Below are positions 9,332 to 17,508 of a stretch of 64,000 nucleotides of DNA, one piece after another (positions within the stretch are counted from its first letter, which is position 1; each line of letters opens with the position of its first letter). A program made the translations under genes and the position numbers. The notes under the pieces are model-generated. The model saw only the letters and a program-made list of their open reading frames with translations, did not search any database and had not been told where the DNA came from. This DNA is from Phenylobacterium haematophilum (lineage in GTDB: Bacteria > Pseudomonadota > Alphaproteobacteria > Caulobacterales > Caulobacteraceae). Location: NCBI RefSeq assembly GCF_014196295.1, contig NZ_JACIDK010000003.1, positions 124,001-188,000 of the forward strand. The letters are read 5' to 3'.

Positions 9332-9357
9332 GCTATAGCTTGAACCCGAAAGCAAAG
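9332..9357 (-). promoter_or_regulatory. Candidate promoter for the stress-protein gene
   Basis: GCTATAGC at 9332-9339 resembles the Caulobacter housekeeping -10 element (GCTANAWC), and TTGCTT lies ten bases upstream on the minus strand. The -10 is itself palindromic, so it could serve either strand of this divergent gap. The match is partial. Confidence 0.3.
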
Positions 9358-9421
9358 TTGCGGTTCCGGCATCTTTCCCTTGCGTCACGCTTCCCAGAGC
9401 GCCGCCGCCTGGGCCATGATG

Positions 9422-9437
9422 GTCGAATTCTTTCGAC
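9422..9437. promoter_or_regulatory. Short dyad in the divergent gap
   Basis: GTCGAATTCTTTCGAC has 6-bp perfect arms (GTCGAA/TTCGAC) with a 4-base centre, 28 bp upstream of the thioesterase-like start. It is a possible operator; at this size a chance occurrence is plausible. Confidence 0.25.
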
Positions 9438-9464
9438 TGCCGATTCAAAGTTGAGATCATTTCG

Positions 9465-10229
9465 ATGAGCGAGATCGTCGTTCCCCGCCAATTCCGGGGA
9501 CCTCCCTTCACGGCCAATGGCGGCTACATCTGCGGCGTGCTCTCCAACGCGGTCGGAGGCCGCGGCGTGGCGATGCTGCGCGCGGGCGTGCCGCTGGACA
9601 CGGCCGTGACCCTGCAGCCCGGCGAGGGCGAAGGCGTGCTGCTGGTCAATGCCGAGGGCGCCGTGCTTGGCTCGGCCCGCCCGGCCGAGGACAGCCAGAT
9701 TCCTACTCCGCCGCCGGCGCCGCCGAGCATCGAGGAGGCGCGGGCCTTCGGCGCGGCCTCGCCGTTCGCCACCCGCTCGCTGCACCGCGGCTGCTTTTCC
9801 TGCTGCGTCGAACGCGAGGCGGGCGAAGGCCTCGGCGTGTTCGTCGGCCAGATCGACGGCGCTCCGGCCGGCCACTGCGCTGGTGTCTGGACCCCGCACG
9901 CCAACTTCGCCGACGCTAATGGCGATATCCCCGACGAAGTGACCTGGGGCGCGCTCGACTGCTCGGGCTCGATGGCGTGGTGGATCAAGGCTGGCTCTCC
10001 GGTCGGCCTGCTCGGCACCATGGCCGGCGAGGTGCTGCGCAAGCCGAAGGCGGGCGAGTCCTACGTCGTCGTCGCCTGGGCGCGCGAGGTTGAGGGGCGC
10101 AAGCACTTCGCCGGCGTGGCGCTGTTCGACGGTGCTGGCGAGGTGATGGCCCGCTCTGGTCAGATCTGGATCGGCCGTCCGCCGGGCGCCCCGATGCCGC
10201 TGCCGCTTGGGGCGACTCAGCAGGCCTGA
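9465..10229 (+). CDS. Thioesterase-family (hotdog fold) protein
   Basis: 254 residues. The N-terminus FRGPPFTANGGYICGVLSNA and the later region CSGSMAWWIKAGSPVGLLGTMAGEVL followed by YVVVAWARE fit the double-hotdog acyl-CoA thioesterase-like family found in actinobacteria and alphaproteobacteria. Such proteins are thought to hydrolyse or bind acyl-CoA thioesters in the cytoplasm. The middle (about 75-120) is Pro/Ala-rich and holds a CFSCC cluster whose role is unknown. The start ATG lacks a clear Shine-Dalgarno sequence. The substrate is not predictable from sequence. Confidence 0.7.
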   Translation: MSEIVVPRQFRGPPFTANGGYICGVLSNAVGGRGVAMLRAGVPLDTAVTLQPGEGEGVLLVNAEGAVLGSARPAEDSQIPTPPPAPPSIEEARAFGAASPFATRSLHRGCFSCCVEREAGEGLGVFVGQIDGAPAGHCAGVWTPHANFADANGDIPDEVTWGALDCSGSMAWWIKAGSPVGLLGTMAGEVLRKPKAGESYVVVAWAREVEGRKHFAGVALFDGAGEVMARSGQIWIGRPPGAPMPLPLGATQQA

Positions 10230-10360
10230 CGGCCTATCCGCCCGATCAGGTTCAAGTTGACGGCGCGCCGCTAAAACGGCGCGCTGCAAGGGGTTTCGTC
10301 GTGAGTCGAGCCCCTTTTGACTTGTGATCATTGCGGCACGCCGATGGCGTTCAGCGAACA

Positions 10361-10375
10361 AAGTTCGCGGAACTT
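10361..10375. promoter_or_regulatory. Dyad upstream of the 62-residue gene
   Basis: AAGTTCGCGGAACTT has perfect 6-bp arms around GCG. It is followed by an AT-rich stretch (TATATTTAA, from 10379) and by TTAACCTCTCGATAA (10384-10398), a 7/8 match to a CtrA box (TTAA-N7-TTAA). This makes 10360-10400 the likely promoter/operator region for the gene at 10447. Confidence 0.35.
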
Positions 10376-10446
10376 CCGTATATTTAACCTCTCGATAACC
10401 ATGCAGGCGCAAGCTTCCCCTACGTCGCGACTAGAAGGGTCGTCCG

Positions 10447-10635
10447 ATGTTCAAGGTGGAGTTTCACTTTCTGGGAGAGGGGCTCTGGTCCCGCGCGGCG
10501 CCGATGACGCAGACGGCGGCGACGCATCTGGCCAAGACTCTTCAGGACCTCGGCTTCGCCGACGAAGCGCGGGTCGTGCCCAGCCGCCCGGTGGAAAGCC
10601 GCGAAGAAGGCCGCACCTTCGACGTGCGCGTCTGA
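10447..10635 (+). CDS. Small conserved-looking protein, unknown function
   Basis: 62 residues with the ATG preceded by AGAAGGG, a good ribosome binding site. It starts MFKVEFHFLGEGLWSRAAP, ends EGRTFDVRV, and is mildly charged with no membrane segment or signal peptide. The alternating hydrophobic pattern at both ends suggests a small alpha/beta fold. An AT-rich promoter-like region lies upstream, and the gene is about 100 bp ahead of the unknown 374-residue gene. I do not recognise the family. Confidence 0.55.
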   Translation: MFKVEFHFLGEGLWSRAAPMTQTAATHLAKTLQDLGFADEARVVPSRPVESREEGRTFDVRV

Positions 10636-10740
10636 CCGCCGCGCATTTGGGCGGGCGGACGTTTGCGCCGTGGCAATTGTTGATTGCGGCTTGAAGCGGA
10701 CCGCGCGCGACTCTACGACGCGGAATCTGGGGGATTAACC

Positions 10741-11865
10741 GTGTCGCGTGATCGTACCTATCGCAGCCTCGAGTACCTGAGGAAAAGCGCCGCGACTTCC
10801 CGCGTGCTTAATCTGTGGCAGATCGCCCAGCGCGAGGGCGGCAAGCCCGAGCACCAGGAGAACCCGTTTTTCCGCAACTCGCTGCTGAACCGCAGCATGA
10901 TCCTCAAGCACCGTGTGCGCGGCAGCGAGGTCGATCTCTTCGACTATCCGGTGCAGACCGCGACCAAGATACTGTTGCCGATCGCCGAGCGCGAGCTGCG
11001 CTACGGCGCGCGTTTCCTGTTCGTCGGCCAGCGCGACTTCGAGGAAGTGGCCGCTGCGTCCTTCGCCGAAGACCTGCGGCGCGGGTCCCGCGACCGGCTG
11101 GTGCTCGACATCATCTCCGGTCTACCCTCGCTCGATCCGTTCCTGATGCGCGAGAGCCTGAAGACCAACGGCTTCACGCCCGCCGCCTGCTACTTCAACC
11201 TCTCCGACGGCGACGTCGAGCGCATGTCGGCTTCGGCCCGGTTGGAACTCGAGCCGCTGGTGCGTATGTCGTTCGGCTCGGGCCACGCCTTCGCGGCCAA
11301 GTCGGCGACGCTGCTGTCCAAGCTGCTGTCGGACGCAGGCAGCGCCGAACTCGAGCCGCTGCGCCGGGTGATGAACATGGACGCCCAGCAGTTCCGCGAG
11401 GGCGTGTTCTGCTGGAAGGCCTTCCTTTATTACAAATGGCAGCTGCGCGACCTGCTGCCGCGGATCCGCAAGGTGGTCGACGAGATCGCGTTGATCCGCC
11501 CGGTCGGGCCGATGGAGCCCGACGACCGGGTCTATATCACCCGCATCAAGAAGGACCTGCGCGGCTGGATTTTCTCGGCCACGACGGCGGTGACGGAATC
11601 TCTGGCGGCCTACGACACCGCCTACCTGGCGATGACCGAGCGCAGCGACCCGGTGGCGTTCCGCGAGTTCCTGCTGCGTGCGCCGGCGATGTTCAACAGC
11701 CTTGGCGAGCGGCTCTCGGCCATCGAGCATGTCGCCAGCTTCTGGCGCTTCCGCTTCCCGGCCGGCCAGTTGCCCCGGATCGCCGTCGATGAGTTGATCG
11801 ACATCTTCATGGACTTCGAGGCCAGCCTGAACACCGTCAGCGTCGAGCCGCTGCACATCGCATAA
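10741..11865 (+). CDS. Conserved protein of unknown function (374 residues)
   Basis: The GTG at 10741 is chosen because GGGGGA lies just upstream and it begins SRDRTYRSLEYLRKSAATSR; an ATG at 10684 would add a poorly coding leader. There is no signal peptide or clear membrane helix. The protein is rich in Arg and aromatic residues and helical in the second half, where aa 225-265 include EGVFCWKAFLYYKWQLRDLL. I do not recognise a catalytic motif or a named family. A strong hairpin terminator lies directly after the stop, so this is the end of a transcript that may include the 62-residue gene. Confidence 0.8.
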   Translation: MSRDRTYRSLEYLRKSAATSRVLNLWQIAQREGGKPEHQENPFFRNSLLNRSMILKHRVRGSEVDLFDYPVQTATKILLPIAERELRYGARFLFVGQRDFEEVAAASFAEDLRRGSRDRLVLDIISGLPSLDPFLMRESLKTNGFTPAACYFNLSDGDVERMSASARLELEPLVRMSFGSGHAFAAKSATLLSKLLSDAGSAELEPLRRVMNMDAQQFREGVFCWKAFLYYKWQLRDLLPRIRKVVDEIALIRPVGPMEPDDRVYITRIKKDLRGWIFSATTAVTESLAAYDTAYLAMTERSDPVAFREFLLRAPAMFNSLGERLSAIEHVASFWRFRFPAGQLPRIAVDELIDIFMDFEASLNTVSVEPLHIA

Positions 11866-11870
11866 GAAAA

Positions 11871-11894
11871 CGCCCCCGGCCGAGGCCGGGGGCG
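11871..11894. terminator. Hairpin terminator between convergent genes
   Basis: A strong GC stem lies at 11871-11894 (CGCCCCCGGCC / GGCCGGGGGCG, with a three-base loop). It is preceded by AAGAAAA and followed by TCCTTG. It separates the unknown + gene from the outer-membrane gene on the minus strand and could act in both directions. Confidence 0.75.
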
Positions 11895-11922
11895 TCCTTG
11901 CGTCCGATATTGGCGTTCGTAA

Positions 11923-12720
11923 TTAGAACGCGCCGACCGCGGCGATCACGCCCTGGCCGAGCGTGCCGCCGAACAGGTTCGTGGTCGAACCCAGCGAGGC
12001 GCCGGCTTGGTCGCGGTCGCGCAGGGTGCCGCCGAAGGTGTAGCGCAGGCCGATCTTGAAGGTGTCGGCCTTCAGGTCCGCGTCGTCCATCTCGCCGTGC
12101 TCGTAGGCGCCGGTGACGCTCCACGGGGTGCCGGCGAACTGGTACTCGGCGTCGGCGCCGATGTTCCACATGTCGAGGTCGCCGCCCTTGGCGTCGGCCT
12201 TGGTGTAGCCGGCGGCGCCTTGGACCTTGAAGGTGTCGGTGATGAAGTAGCGCAGCTCGGCGCGGCCGGCCCAGAAGTCCACATCGTCCAGGTCGTCCGA
12301 TTGGCCGTAGCCGACTTGGCCGTACAGGGTGGTCTTCGGCGAGACGTTGAACTGGGCTTCGGCGCCGACCGCCCACAGGGTCACGTCGTCGCTCTTGTTC
12401 ACGCCCAGGAAGCCGCCGGCCAGGCCGCCGTCGAAGGTCTTGTTCAGGTGGCCGGTCACGGCCCAGGTGGTGGCGTCGCCGCCATCGGCGTCAAAGTTCG
12501 TCACCGAACCATCGACGGCGCCGCGCAGCGACGAGCCGACGTCGAACGCCACCGCGCCTTCGCCTTGGAACACGTCGGCGTCGGTGTCGCCGAGCGCGCC
12601 GGCGTCGATTTCGGCGCGGCTATAGTTGGCGCCGACATGGCCGACGGTCTGGGCTTGGGCGGCGCCGGTCAGCGCGAAAAAGGCGGCCGCGGCGGCCGTC
12701 GCGATCAGTTGGGTCTTCAC
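11923..12720 (-). CDS. Outer-membrane beta-barrel (porin-like) protein
   Basis: 265 residues. The N-terminal signal peptide MKTQLIATAAAAAFFALTG ends at AAQA before QTVGHVG. The mature part consists of alternating amphipathic strands (for example TTLYGQVGYGQ, AELRYFITDTFKVQGAAGYT, DTFKIGLRYTFGG) with Asp/Gly-rich turns. The protein ends in Phe, the usual Bam-recognised outer-membrane signature. About 10-12 strands fit. Specificity is unknown; Asp-rich loops and low charge are typical of Caulobacterales barrel proteins. It is monocistronic, with a long upstream region containing a dyad at 12823-12840. Confidence 0.8.
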   Translation of the reverse strand: MKTQLIATAAAAAFFALTGAAQAQTVGHVGANYSRAEIDAGALGDTDADVFQGEGAVAFDVGSSLRGAVDGSVTNFDADGGDATTWAVTGHLNKTFDGGLAGGFLGVNKSDDVTLWAVGAEAQFNVSPKTTLYGQVGYGQSDDLDDVDFWAGRAELRYFITDTFKVQGAAGYTKADAKGGDLDMWNIGADAEYQFAGTPWSVTGAYEHGEMDDADLKADTFKIGLRYTFGGTLRDRDQAGASLGSTTNLFGGTLGQGVIAAVGAF

Positions 12721-13126
12721 GTTCTTGTCCCCTTTTGGGCTTGAAACACTGGACCCCAGCTATGCCTGTCATGGCTCCGTCACAATGGCGGAACCCCTTG
12801 CATTTCACCGGTCTGCGAGTGGTGTGACCGGTCAGTCACAGTTTGCGCCACGCCCCTTGAAATGCGTTATTGGTGACCCATGGCCGGCGCCGAAACGGCA
12901 AGATTTCGCCTCGAAAGCCGTCGGTCCGGCCGCACATAGCGCCCTGCGACGCAACTCCGTGCCGCTTGCACCTGAAAAAAACCGTACGGATCGGTCGTTT
13001 GATGTCAAACGAGGTCGGAATTCGGCTTCGTGCGATCCGGCGGCCGTGCGCTCGAACGTCGGCCCCGATCGGCGCCAGGACATTTCCGGACTACCGCCGC
13101 CGCGCCCCGCGCCCTATCTGGCGGCC
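12721..13126. other. Long intergenic region between porin-like and globin genes
   Basis: About 400 bp with no convincing gene. An open frame runs through it into the globin gene but lacks family similarity or a good start. It holds the porin promoter region and a dyad-rich block at 12805-12840. ACCGGTC occurs at 12807 and again exactly 20 bp later at 12827, and the overlapping palindrome TGACCGGTCA lies at 12825-12834. Confidence 0.5.
12823..12840. promoter_or_regulatory. TGTGAC-N6-GTCACA dyad (Crp-like half-sites)
   Basis: TGTGACCGGTCAGTCACA has perfect 6-bp arms resembling Crp half-sites, but the spacing between TGTGA and TCACA is eight rather than six. It is about 103 bp upstream of the porin start on the minus strand and about 290 bp upstream of the globin. 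A regulatory role is inferred. Confidence 0.4.
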
Positions 13127-13510
13127 ATGCATTCGCAAGTGACGCCCGAGAACCTGCGCGAACTGGTCGGCCGCTTCTATGGCCGCGCGCGCGCGGACGC
13201 GTTGATCGGCCCGGTGTTCAACGCCGCCATCGACGACTGGGACCATCACCTGGACCACATCGCCCAGTTCTGGGCCGCCGGCCTGCTCGGGGTCGGGCGC
13301 TTCACCGGCCGGCCGATGGCCAAGCACATGCGCCAGCCGATCACCCCGCCGATGTTCGACCGCTGGCTGGCGCTGTGGAAGGAGGCGACCGACGAGACCT
13401 ATGTCCCGCCGATCGCCCAGGCGCTGCAGACCCGGGCCGGCCGCATCGCCGAGAGCTTCAAGCTCGGCATGTTCTATCGCCCGTCCGAAGATCAGGCGGC
13501 CGCGAACTAG
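13127..13510 (+). CDS. Group III truncated haemoglobin
   Basis: 127 residues matching the TrHb3 pattern: LVGRFYGRARADALIGPVFN (Tyr 18 near the B10 position), DWDHHLDHIAQFWA, GRFTGRPMAKHMRQPI with proximal His 67, then MFDRWLALWKEATDE. These haem proteins bind O2 or NO, and roles in nitrosative or oxidative stress have been proposed. The start ATG at 13127 fits the family length; the frame is open further upstream but that part is not conserved. The stop codon overlaps that of the convergent reductase gene (CTAG). Confidence 0.92.
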   Translation: MHSQVTPENLRELVGRFYGRARADALIGPVFNAAIDDWDHHLDHIAQFWAAGLLGVGRFTGRPMAKHMRQPITPPMFDRWLALWKEATDETYVPPIAQALQTRAGRIAESFKLGMFYRPSEDQAAAN

Positions 13511-14301
13511 TAGACCGACGCGTAGTTCCCCAGCGCGTTGCCGCTGGCGTCGCCGGCCCCGCTGCCGCCGTCGACCGGGATGATCGCGCCGTTTACATAG
13601 GCGGCCTTCTGCGTCGACAGGAAGATGGCCATGTCGGCGATCTCGTCCTTCTGGCCATAGCGGCGCATCGGGTTGCGGCTGGTGACCCGGGCCTCGGCCT
13701 CCGGGGTAGGGGCCAGTCGGGCCATGCCTTCGGTGTCGGCGATCGGACCCGGCGAGATGGCGTTGACCCGCACCCCGGCCGGACCCCATTCCAGCGCCAG
13801 GCACTTGGTCAGCATGTTGATCCCGGCCTTGGCCGCGCAGACGTGGGCCTGAAACATCGAGGCGCGCTCGGCTTGACCGGCGGTGATCGAGATCAGCGAG
13901 GCGCCCGGTCGGTTCAAGAACTCGAACGAGGCGCGCAGCACGTTGAACGTGCCGATCAGGTCGATGTCGACCACGGTCTTGAAGCCGTTGGCGCTCATGC
14001 CCAGGGCAGGGGCGACGAAGTTTCCCGCCGCGCCGGACAGCACGATGTCGATCGGGCCGAACTCGTCGTGGGTCCGCTTCAGCGCCGCCTCGACCGCCGC
14101 GTAGTCGCGCACGTCGGCGGCCATGCCGATGCAGGGGCCGAAGGCGGCGACCTCCTTGGCGGCCGCCTCGATCTTCTCGGGGCTGCGGCTGATGATCGCC
14201 ACCTTGGCTCCGGCGGCGGCGAACCGCTTGGCGATGCCGAGGTTGATGCCGCTCGATCCGCCCGCCACGAAGGCGACCTTGCCGGCCAGTTCCTGGCTCA
14301 T
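13507..14301 (-). CDS. SDR-family 2,4-dienoyl-CoA reductase-like oxidoreductase (DECR2-like)
   Basis: 264 residues. A Rossmann motif GGSSGINLGIA (14-24) marks NADP(H) binding. Typical of the DECR group are SGAAGNFVAPALGMSANGFK (89-108), DIDLIGTFN (112-120) and SPGPI (183-187). The usual SDR Tyr of YxxxK is absent: the segment is QAHVCAAKAG with Lys 158. This also holds in peroxisomal DECR2 proteins, so it supports that assignment. Reduction of 2,4-dienoyl-CoA in unsaturated fatty acid beta-oxidation is the likely role and fits the lipid-catabolism genes in this window. Monocistronic on the minus strand. Confidence 0.85.
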   Translation of the reverse strand: MSQELAGKVAFVAGGSSGINLGIAKRFAAAGAKVAIISRSPEKIEAAAKEVAAFGPCIGMAADVRDYAAVEAALKRTHDEFGPIDIVLSGAAGNFVAPALGMSANGFKTVVDIDLIGTFNVLRASFEFLNRPGASLISITAGQAERASMFQAHVCAAKAGINMLTKCLALEWGPAGVRVNAISPGPIADTEGMARLAPTPEAEARVTSRNPMRRYGQKDEIADMAIFLSTQKAAYVNGAIIPVDGGSGAGDASGNALGNYASVY

Positions 14302-14511
14302 GTTCCTGCTCCTTGTTCCGTCCCTTGGTTGGCGTCGAGCTTATCCCTGGCGCGGCCGGCGAAGAAAGCCTGACCCCACGGAGCTTCTGTTTTCGAAAAA
14401 TGGGTTTGGCGTGCGTCACGCGGGCGCTTGACGCGGGGTCCGCGGCTTGTTCATTATCACCGATAACCTAGAGGCCGCGGCGAGCGGTCCGCACCCAGGG
14501 CAAGGAAACAG

Positions 14512-16014
14512 ATGACCGCCACCGACATGATCGCCGAGCGTCCGGCTTCCGCCGCCGTCCAACACTTCGACGTGCTCATCGTCGGGGCCGGGATTTCCGG
14601 CGTCGGCGCGGCCTATCACCTGCAGACCCAGCGTCCCGGGACCAGCTTCGTGGTGTTGGAGAGCAAGGACACCTTCGGCGGCACCTGGGTGACGCACAAG
14701 TATCCGGGCATCCGCTCGGACAGCGACCTCTACACCTTCGGCTACCGCTTCAAGCCCTGGACGGGCGCGCCGATCGCGACCGCCGCCGAGATTCTCAGCT
14801 ACATGAACGAGGTGATCGAGGAGAACGACCTCGGCCGGCACATCCGCTACGGCCACAAGATCGTCGACGCCAACTGGTCCAGCGCCGACAACCTCTGGAC
14901 CGTCGACGTGGTGCGCACCGATGGGACCAAGACCCAGTTCACCACCAACTTCCTGTTCATGTGCCAGGGCTACTACAAGCACGATCAGGGCTACACGCCG
15001 CAGTGGCCGGGCATGGCCGACTTCAAGGGCCAGATCGTCCATCCGCAGACCTGGCCCGACGACATCGACCTGAAGGGCAAGAACGTCATCGTGATCGGCT
15101 CGGGCGCCACCGCCGCGACCCTGGTGCCGAACATCGCCGACCAGACCGCCCACGTGACCTTGCTGCAGCGCTCGCCGACCTGGTTCGTGCCGGGCCGCAA
15201 TGTCGACGAACTGGCCGACACCCTGCGCCAGCTGCAGATCGACGAGACCTGGGTGCACGAGATCGTCCGCCGCAAGCGCCTGTTCGACGGCGCGGCTTTC
15301 ACCAAGCGGGCGATGGAAGAGACCGAGGCGGTCAAGGCCGAGCTGCTCGGCGGCGTGCGCGCCTTCCTCGGCGACCAGTTCGACGTCGACAAGCACTTCA
15401 CCCCCAGCTACCGCCCCTGGCGCCAGCGCATCGCCTTCATCCCGGACGGCGACCTGTTCCGCGGCATCGCCTCGGGCAAGGCCTCGGTGGTCACCGACGA
15501 GATCGAGCGCTTCACCGAAAACGGCATCCTGCTGAAGTCCGGCGAGGAGCTGAAGGCCGACATCGTCATCAGCGCCACCGGCTTCGACCTCAGCGTCATG
15601 GGCGACATCCCGTTTGCGGTCGACGGCAAGCCGGTCGACTGGTCCAAGACTGTCACCTATCGCGGCATGATGTTCACCGGCGTGCCGAACCTGGCCTGGG
15701 TGTTCGGCTACTTCCGGGCCTCCTGGACCCTACGCGCCGACCTGATGGGCGACTTCGTGGCCCGCCTGCTCGGCCACATGCAGGACAAGGGCTACAAGAC
15801 CGTGACCCCGGCCCTGCGGCCAGAGGACCAGGGCGAAGAACTGCGCCCGTGGATCGACCCGGAGAACTTCAATCCCGGCTATCTGATGCGCGGCATGCAC
15901 CTCCTGCCCAAGAGCCTGGACAAGCCGGAGTGGCGCCACACCCAGGACTACTGGTCCGAGAAGGACGAGCTGCCGAACGTCGACCTCGACGAACCGGCCC
16001 TCGTCTACAGTTGA
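14512..16014 (+). CDS. Flavin-containing Baeyer-Villiger monooxygenase (EthA-like)
   Basis: 500 residues with two dinucleotide-binding motifs, GAGISG (25-30, FAD) and GSGATA (about 196-201, NADPH). Between them lies the exact type I BVMO fingerprint FxGxxxHxxxWP at 171-182 (FKGQIVHPQTWP). These enzymes insert oxygen next to ketones to form esters or lactones. Closest by motif are EthA/MymA-type enzymes. Upstream (14454-14466) is a short dyad TTATCACCGATAA. No TetR-type EthR-like gene is adjacent. A hairpin terminator follows the stop, so the gene is transcribed alone. Confidence 0.93.
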   Translation: MTATDMIAERPASAAVQHFDVLIVGAGISGVGAAYHLQTQRPGTSFVVLESKDTFGGTWVTHKYPGIRSDSDLYTFGYRFKPWTGAPIATAAEILSYMNEVIEENDLGRHIRYGHKIVDANWSSADNLWTVDVVRTDGTKTQFTTNFLFMCQGYYKHDQGYTPQWPGMADFKGQIVHPQTWPDDIDLKGKNVIVIGSGATAATLVPNIADQTAHVTLLQRSPTWFVPGRNVDELADTLRQLQIDETWVHEIVRRKRLFDGAAFTKRAMEETEAVKAELLGGVRAFLGDQFDVDKHFTPSYRPWRQRIAFIPDGDLFRGIASGKASVVTDEIERFTENGILLKSGEELKADIVISATGFDLSVMGDIPFAVDGKPVDWSKTVTYRGMMFTGVPNLAWVFGYFRASWTLRADLMGDFVARLLGHMQDKGYKTVTPALRPEDQGEELRPWIDPENFNPGYLMRGMHLLPKSLDKPEWRHTQDYWSEKDELPNVDLDEPALVYS

Positions 16015-16022
16015 TCCGGCTT

Positions 16023-16049
16023 GCGGCGTCTCCCCCTGGGAGGCGCCGC
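16023..16049 (+). terminator. Rho-independent terminator of the monooxygenase gene
   Basis: An 11-bp stem (GCGGCGTCTCC with GGAGGCGCCGC, one G-U pair) has a five-base loop and is followed by CTTTCATT. It lies nine bases after the monooxygenase stop. Confidence 0.65.
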
Positions 16050-16147
16050 CTTTCATTCGGGCCCGGCTGAGACGCCGTGTCCGGGTTTCGCCCGATAGGC
16101 CCCCAGGCTTGACCGCATGATCCTGCCTCCCGCTTCAGGAGGCGCTC

Positions 16148-16993
16148 ATGGACGTTCTCAAGGGCTGGGTGGACGGTGCTCCGCTGCTGGTGCTGGGTGT
16201 CGTCGTCCTGCTGCTGTTGTCCGCCGGTCTCGCCGCCGGCTTGGTCATTCGCCACCTCCACGACCGCGATCCTCGCCGAACCGGAAAGGACGATGACGGT
16301 CAGGAAGGCTACGTCGTCTCGGCCGTTCTGGGCCTGCTGGCCCTGCTGCTCGGCTTCACCTTCGCCTTGGCGGTCGATCGCTTCGAGGCGCGCCGGTCCC
16401 TGGTCCTACAGGAAGCCAACGCCATCGGCACCGCCTACCTGCGCACGCAGCTGCTGCCCCAGCCGCACCGCGAGCGGATCAGCGCCCTGCTGATCGACTA
16501 CACCGAGAATCGCGTGGCGCTCGGCCAGAGCTCGGTGGCCGAGAACCCGCAATTGCTCGCCAGGAACAACAGGATCGTCACGGACCTCTGGGCCGCGACC
16601 GCCGCCGGCTTCCAGTCGATCAAGGGGCTCGACTTCTCCAGCGCCTATGTCGACAGCATGAACACGTTGATCGACCTCGACACCTCGCGCAAGGCAGCGC
16701 GGACGGTGCGGGTGCCGACCGAGGTGTTCGTGGTGCTGGTGATCTATCTGGCCGTCACCGCCGGGGTGCTGGGCTATGTGTTCGCCGGCCCGCGCGGACG
16801 GGCAGCCGCGGTGTTCATGCTGGGGCTTCTCTGGATGTCGATGCTGCTGATCGTCGACATCGACCGCCCGACCCGGGGCGGCATCCGCGAAAGTCAGCTG
16901 CCGATGCAGTGGACGTTGCAGACCCTCAAGACCACCCCGCCGGCCACCTACGATCGCTGGCTGACGCCGGAGCCCCCCGCTACGGTCCGCTAG
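16148..16993 (+). CDS. DUF4239-like membrane protein
   Basis: 281 residues with an N-terminal membrane helix (about 12-36) and a second (about 58-78) running into GLLALLLGFTFALAVDRFEARRSLVLQEANAIGTAYLRTQLL, the hallmark segment of DUF4239-type proteins. A soluble helical middle follows, and two or three C-terminal helices (about 190-240) include VFVVLVIYLAVTAGVLGYVF. Function is unknown; the family is sometimes likened to bestrophin channels. Its stop interlocks with the convergent NTF2-like gene at CTAG. Confidence 0.75.
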   Translation: MDVLKGWVDGAPLLVLGVVVLLLLSAGLAAGLVIRHLHDRDPRRTGKDDDGQEGYVVSAVLGLLALLLGFTFALAVDRFEARRSLVLQEANAIGTAYLRTQLLPQPHRERISALLIDYTENRVALGQSSVAENPQLLARNNRIVTDLWAATAAGFQSIKGLDFSSAYVDSMNTLIDLDTSRKAARTVRVPTEVFVVLVIYLAVTAGVLGYVFAGPRGRAAAVFMLGLLWMSMLLIVDIDRPTRGGIRESQLPMQWTLQTLKTTPPATYDRWLTPEPPATVR

Positions 16994-17508
16994 CGGCAGC
17001 GGGTGATGGTGTCGGTCTGGCCCTTCGAGCGGATCTGGCCGCCGACCAGCACCAGGGTCTGCTCGGTGTCGGCGCACGCCTTGCGCGTGCGGCCCTTGCT
17101 CTGAACCGTCGTCACCTCGCGCCCGACCAACCGTGCGCTGGTCCCATCCTGCGAGATCTCGACCTTGTCGATCGTGCCCCGCTCGATCGAGGTCGCCCCC
17201 GCCAGGAACTTGGCCGCCTGGGCGCGGGCCTTGGGCAGGGTGCTGGTCCCATAGGGGATCATGCCGCCGTGCTTCACGTCGCGGGTCTGGTCGACGAACA
17301 CCGCATCCCTGGTGAAGAGCGCGAAGTAGGCGTCCAGATCGCGGGCGTTCCAGGCCGCCTCCTGATTCTTGGCGAAGGCCCGCGCCTGCGCCTCGGTCAA
17401 CCGGGGCGCAGCCTCGACGGGCGGCGCGATCAGCGCCGCCGCCAGCAGGAGAGGGGCCAGCCTCAGCGGTCCAGACCCAGCACGCGGGCGGCGTTGCCGC
17501 CCATCCAC
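16990..17508 (-). CDS. Secreted NTF2/SnoaL-like (DUF4440-type) protein
   Basis: 172 residues from a GTG at 17508. A hydrophobic stretch LRLAPLLLAAALIAPPVEA forms a signal peptide. The mature domain starts with ARAFAKNQEAAWNARDLDAYFALFTRDAVFVD, the classic cone-fold NTF2-like opening, and ends with two strands. It begins inside the end of the upstream amidohydrolase-like gene, so the two are coupled; a start nearer the signal peptide (about 17469) is also possible. A periplasmic ligand-binding or isomerase-like role is inferred; no catalytic residue can be named. Confidence 0.7.
   Translation of the reverse strand: MDGRQRRPRAGSGPLRLAPLLLAAALIAPPVEAAPRLTEAQARAFAKNQEAAWNARDLDAYFALFTRDAVFVDQTRDVKHGGMIPYGTSTLPKARAQAAKFLAGATSIERGTIDKVEISQDGTSARLVGREVTTVQSKGRTRKACADTEQTLVLVGGQIRSKGQTDTITRCR

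Noticed and set aside
12823-12840. Canonical Crp site
   Set aside because: The half-sites fit but the spacer is eight instead of six between TGTGA and TCACA, so it is kept only as an unspecified dyad.
12626-13126. Open frame running into the globin gene that would add about 167 residues
   Set aside because: The added part has no family similarity, no good start site, and would give a globin twice the normal size.
14428-14456. Sigma-70-type promoter before the monooxygenase gene (TTGACG at 14428)
   Set aside because: The -35 fits but no acceptable Caulobacter-type -10 lies at the right distance.
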